From assembly GCA_016714495.1 (NCBI GenBank), contig JADKDU010000010.1:68285-132284 (forward strand): DNA of 64,000 nt, read 5' to 3'. The notes beneath the pieces are model-generated. The model had not been told where the DNA came from. It ran no database searches and saw nothing but the letters and a program-made list of their open reading frames with translations. This DNA is from Hyphomonadaceae bacterium (lineage in GTDB: Bacteria; Pseudomonadota; Alphaproteobacteria; Caulobacterales; Hyphomonadaceae). Position 1 is the stretch's first letter, and every line of letters starts with the position of its first letter. Positions 63,519-64,000 of this stretch are shown in pieces. The position numbers and the translations under genes were made by a program.

Positions 63519-64000
63519 CCCCGGTCTCGCTCACCATGATGGACCTGCAGCGTAACCAGCTGCAGGCCCATCTCTTTCCCGGCGACGGCAACGAAGCTGT
63601 CGCCATCGGCCTTTGCACGCGCAGGGCTGGCGATCTTCGCCATCGCCTCCTGCTCCGCGAAGTGCATCCGGTTCCTTATAGCCAGTGCGCGGTACGCACG
63701 CCCGTCAGTCTGACCTGGTCGACTGATACTCTGGCGCCGCTGATCGAGCGCGCCGAATCCGAGGGGCTTTCGATCGTCAAGTTTCACAGCCATCCGAACG
63801 GCTACCGATCGTTTTCCGGGGCAGATGATGCCAGCGATGGCGATTTGTTCCCGCTTCTTCACGGCGCGGTGGAAATGGACGTGCCGCACGCCAGCGTGGT
63901 CATGCTTCCGAGCGGCGAAATGTTCGGGCGCAGCTGGTGGGGCGGCGCGTTTGAGCCACTCCTCATGATCAACGTCATCGGCGATGACCTTCAGTTTTGG
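63515..64000 (+). CDS. JAB/JAMM protein, probably the N-terminus of a JAB-E1 fusion (cut by window)
   Basis: Only the first 162 codons are present; the frame is open at the right edge. A JAMM isopeptidase motif is seen as FHSHPNGYRSFSGADD, fitting HxHx7Sx2D, with an upstream glutamate in LLREVHPVPYS. In related operons this JAB domain is fused to a ThiF-type E1 adenylating domain, so the missing part is expected to be the E1. The JAB would remove the ubiquitin-like modifier from targets and the E1 would activate it. The start overlaps the E2-like stop, indicating coupling. Confidence 0.8.
   Translation, partial: MTPVSLTMMDLQRNQLQAHLFPGDGNEAVAIGLCTRRAGDLRHRLLLREVHPVPYSQCAVRTPVSLTWSTDTLAPLIERAESEGLSIVKFHSHPNGYRSFSGADDASDGDLFPLLHGAVEMDVPHASVVMLPSGEMFGRSWWGGAFEPLLMINVIGDDLQFW

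Overview
The window is GC-rich and looks like a chromosomal segment of an alphaproteobacterium, most likely of the Caulobacterales/Hyphomonadaceae type. This is inferred from gene content: SapC, DUF6249 and DUF6481 proteins, a redoxin with a DGCPFV motif next to a DsbD-like reductase, der-bamB-TPR-panB, and a DNA-repair radical SAM/UdgX pair. No rRNA, tRNA or CRISPR array was recognised.

Region 1 (1-20.3 kb) is ordinary chromosome. It holds a periplasmic thiol-redox pair (redoxin and DsbD-like), SapC, two lipoproteins (DUF885 peptidase-like and a VWA protein), and the run panB, TPR/YfgM-like protein, bamB and der, all read leftward. It also holds a small ECF sigma factor operon (DUF6249, sigma, membrane protein) and a repair pair: a radical SAM protein coupled to a DUF4130-UDG fusion.

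Region 2 (about 20.3 kb to beyond the right edge) is an integrative and conjugative element. At 20.31 kb a short sequence resembles the 3' end of guaA, a known attachment target. The transfer genes are a DUF3363 relaxase, ArdC antirestriction protein, SSB, ParB, TraF signal peptidase, a LysR regulator, TraG coupling protein, a CopG protein and trbB-C-D-E-J-L-F-G-I. Cargo in the middle includes a TauE permease, a fluoride-riboswitch-controlled crcB-MFS pair, a Crp/Fnr regulator facing a His-rich exported protein, a di-haem peroxidase facing a phosphoesterase, and a tripartite RND efflux operon.

Region 3 (57.9-64.0 kb, downstream of trbI) looks like a defence island carried by the element. It contains an IetAS-type AAA ATPase plus subtilisin-like protease. 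Next come an XRE repressor with an ImmA/IrrE metallopeptidase, transcribed away from a ubiquitin-like conjugation operon. That operon encodes a multiubiquitin-family protein, an E2-like protein without any cysteine, and a JAB/JAMM protein (probably JAB-E1) cut by the window edge. A palindromic operator candidate overlaps the promoter of the ubiquitin-like operon, suggesting an ImmR/ImmA-like switch. This is the most interesting part of the window.

Many genes in all regions are interrupted by one-base gains or losses, mostly in short G/C or other homopolymers, and a single edit restores each reading frame. IetA, IetS, TrbL, ParB, the adaptor, the outer-membrane factor and the phosphoesterase each carry two or more. 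ATGA start-stop couplings reappear after correction, so uncorrected sequencing indels are more likely than gene decay. Such genes are given at their restored extents and typed as pseudogene where the frame is broken as read. Three long related hairpins lie just upstream of parB, ssb and a 53-aa gene and look like an undescribed cis-acting element of this ICE.
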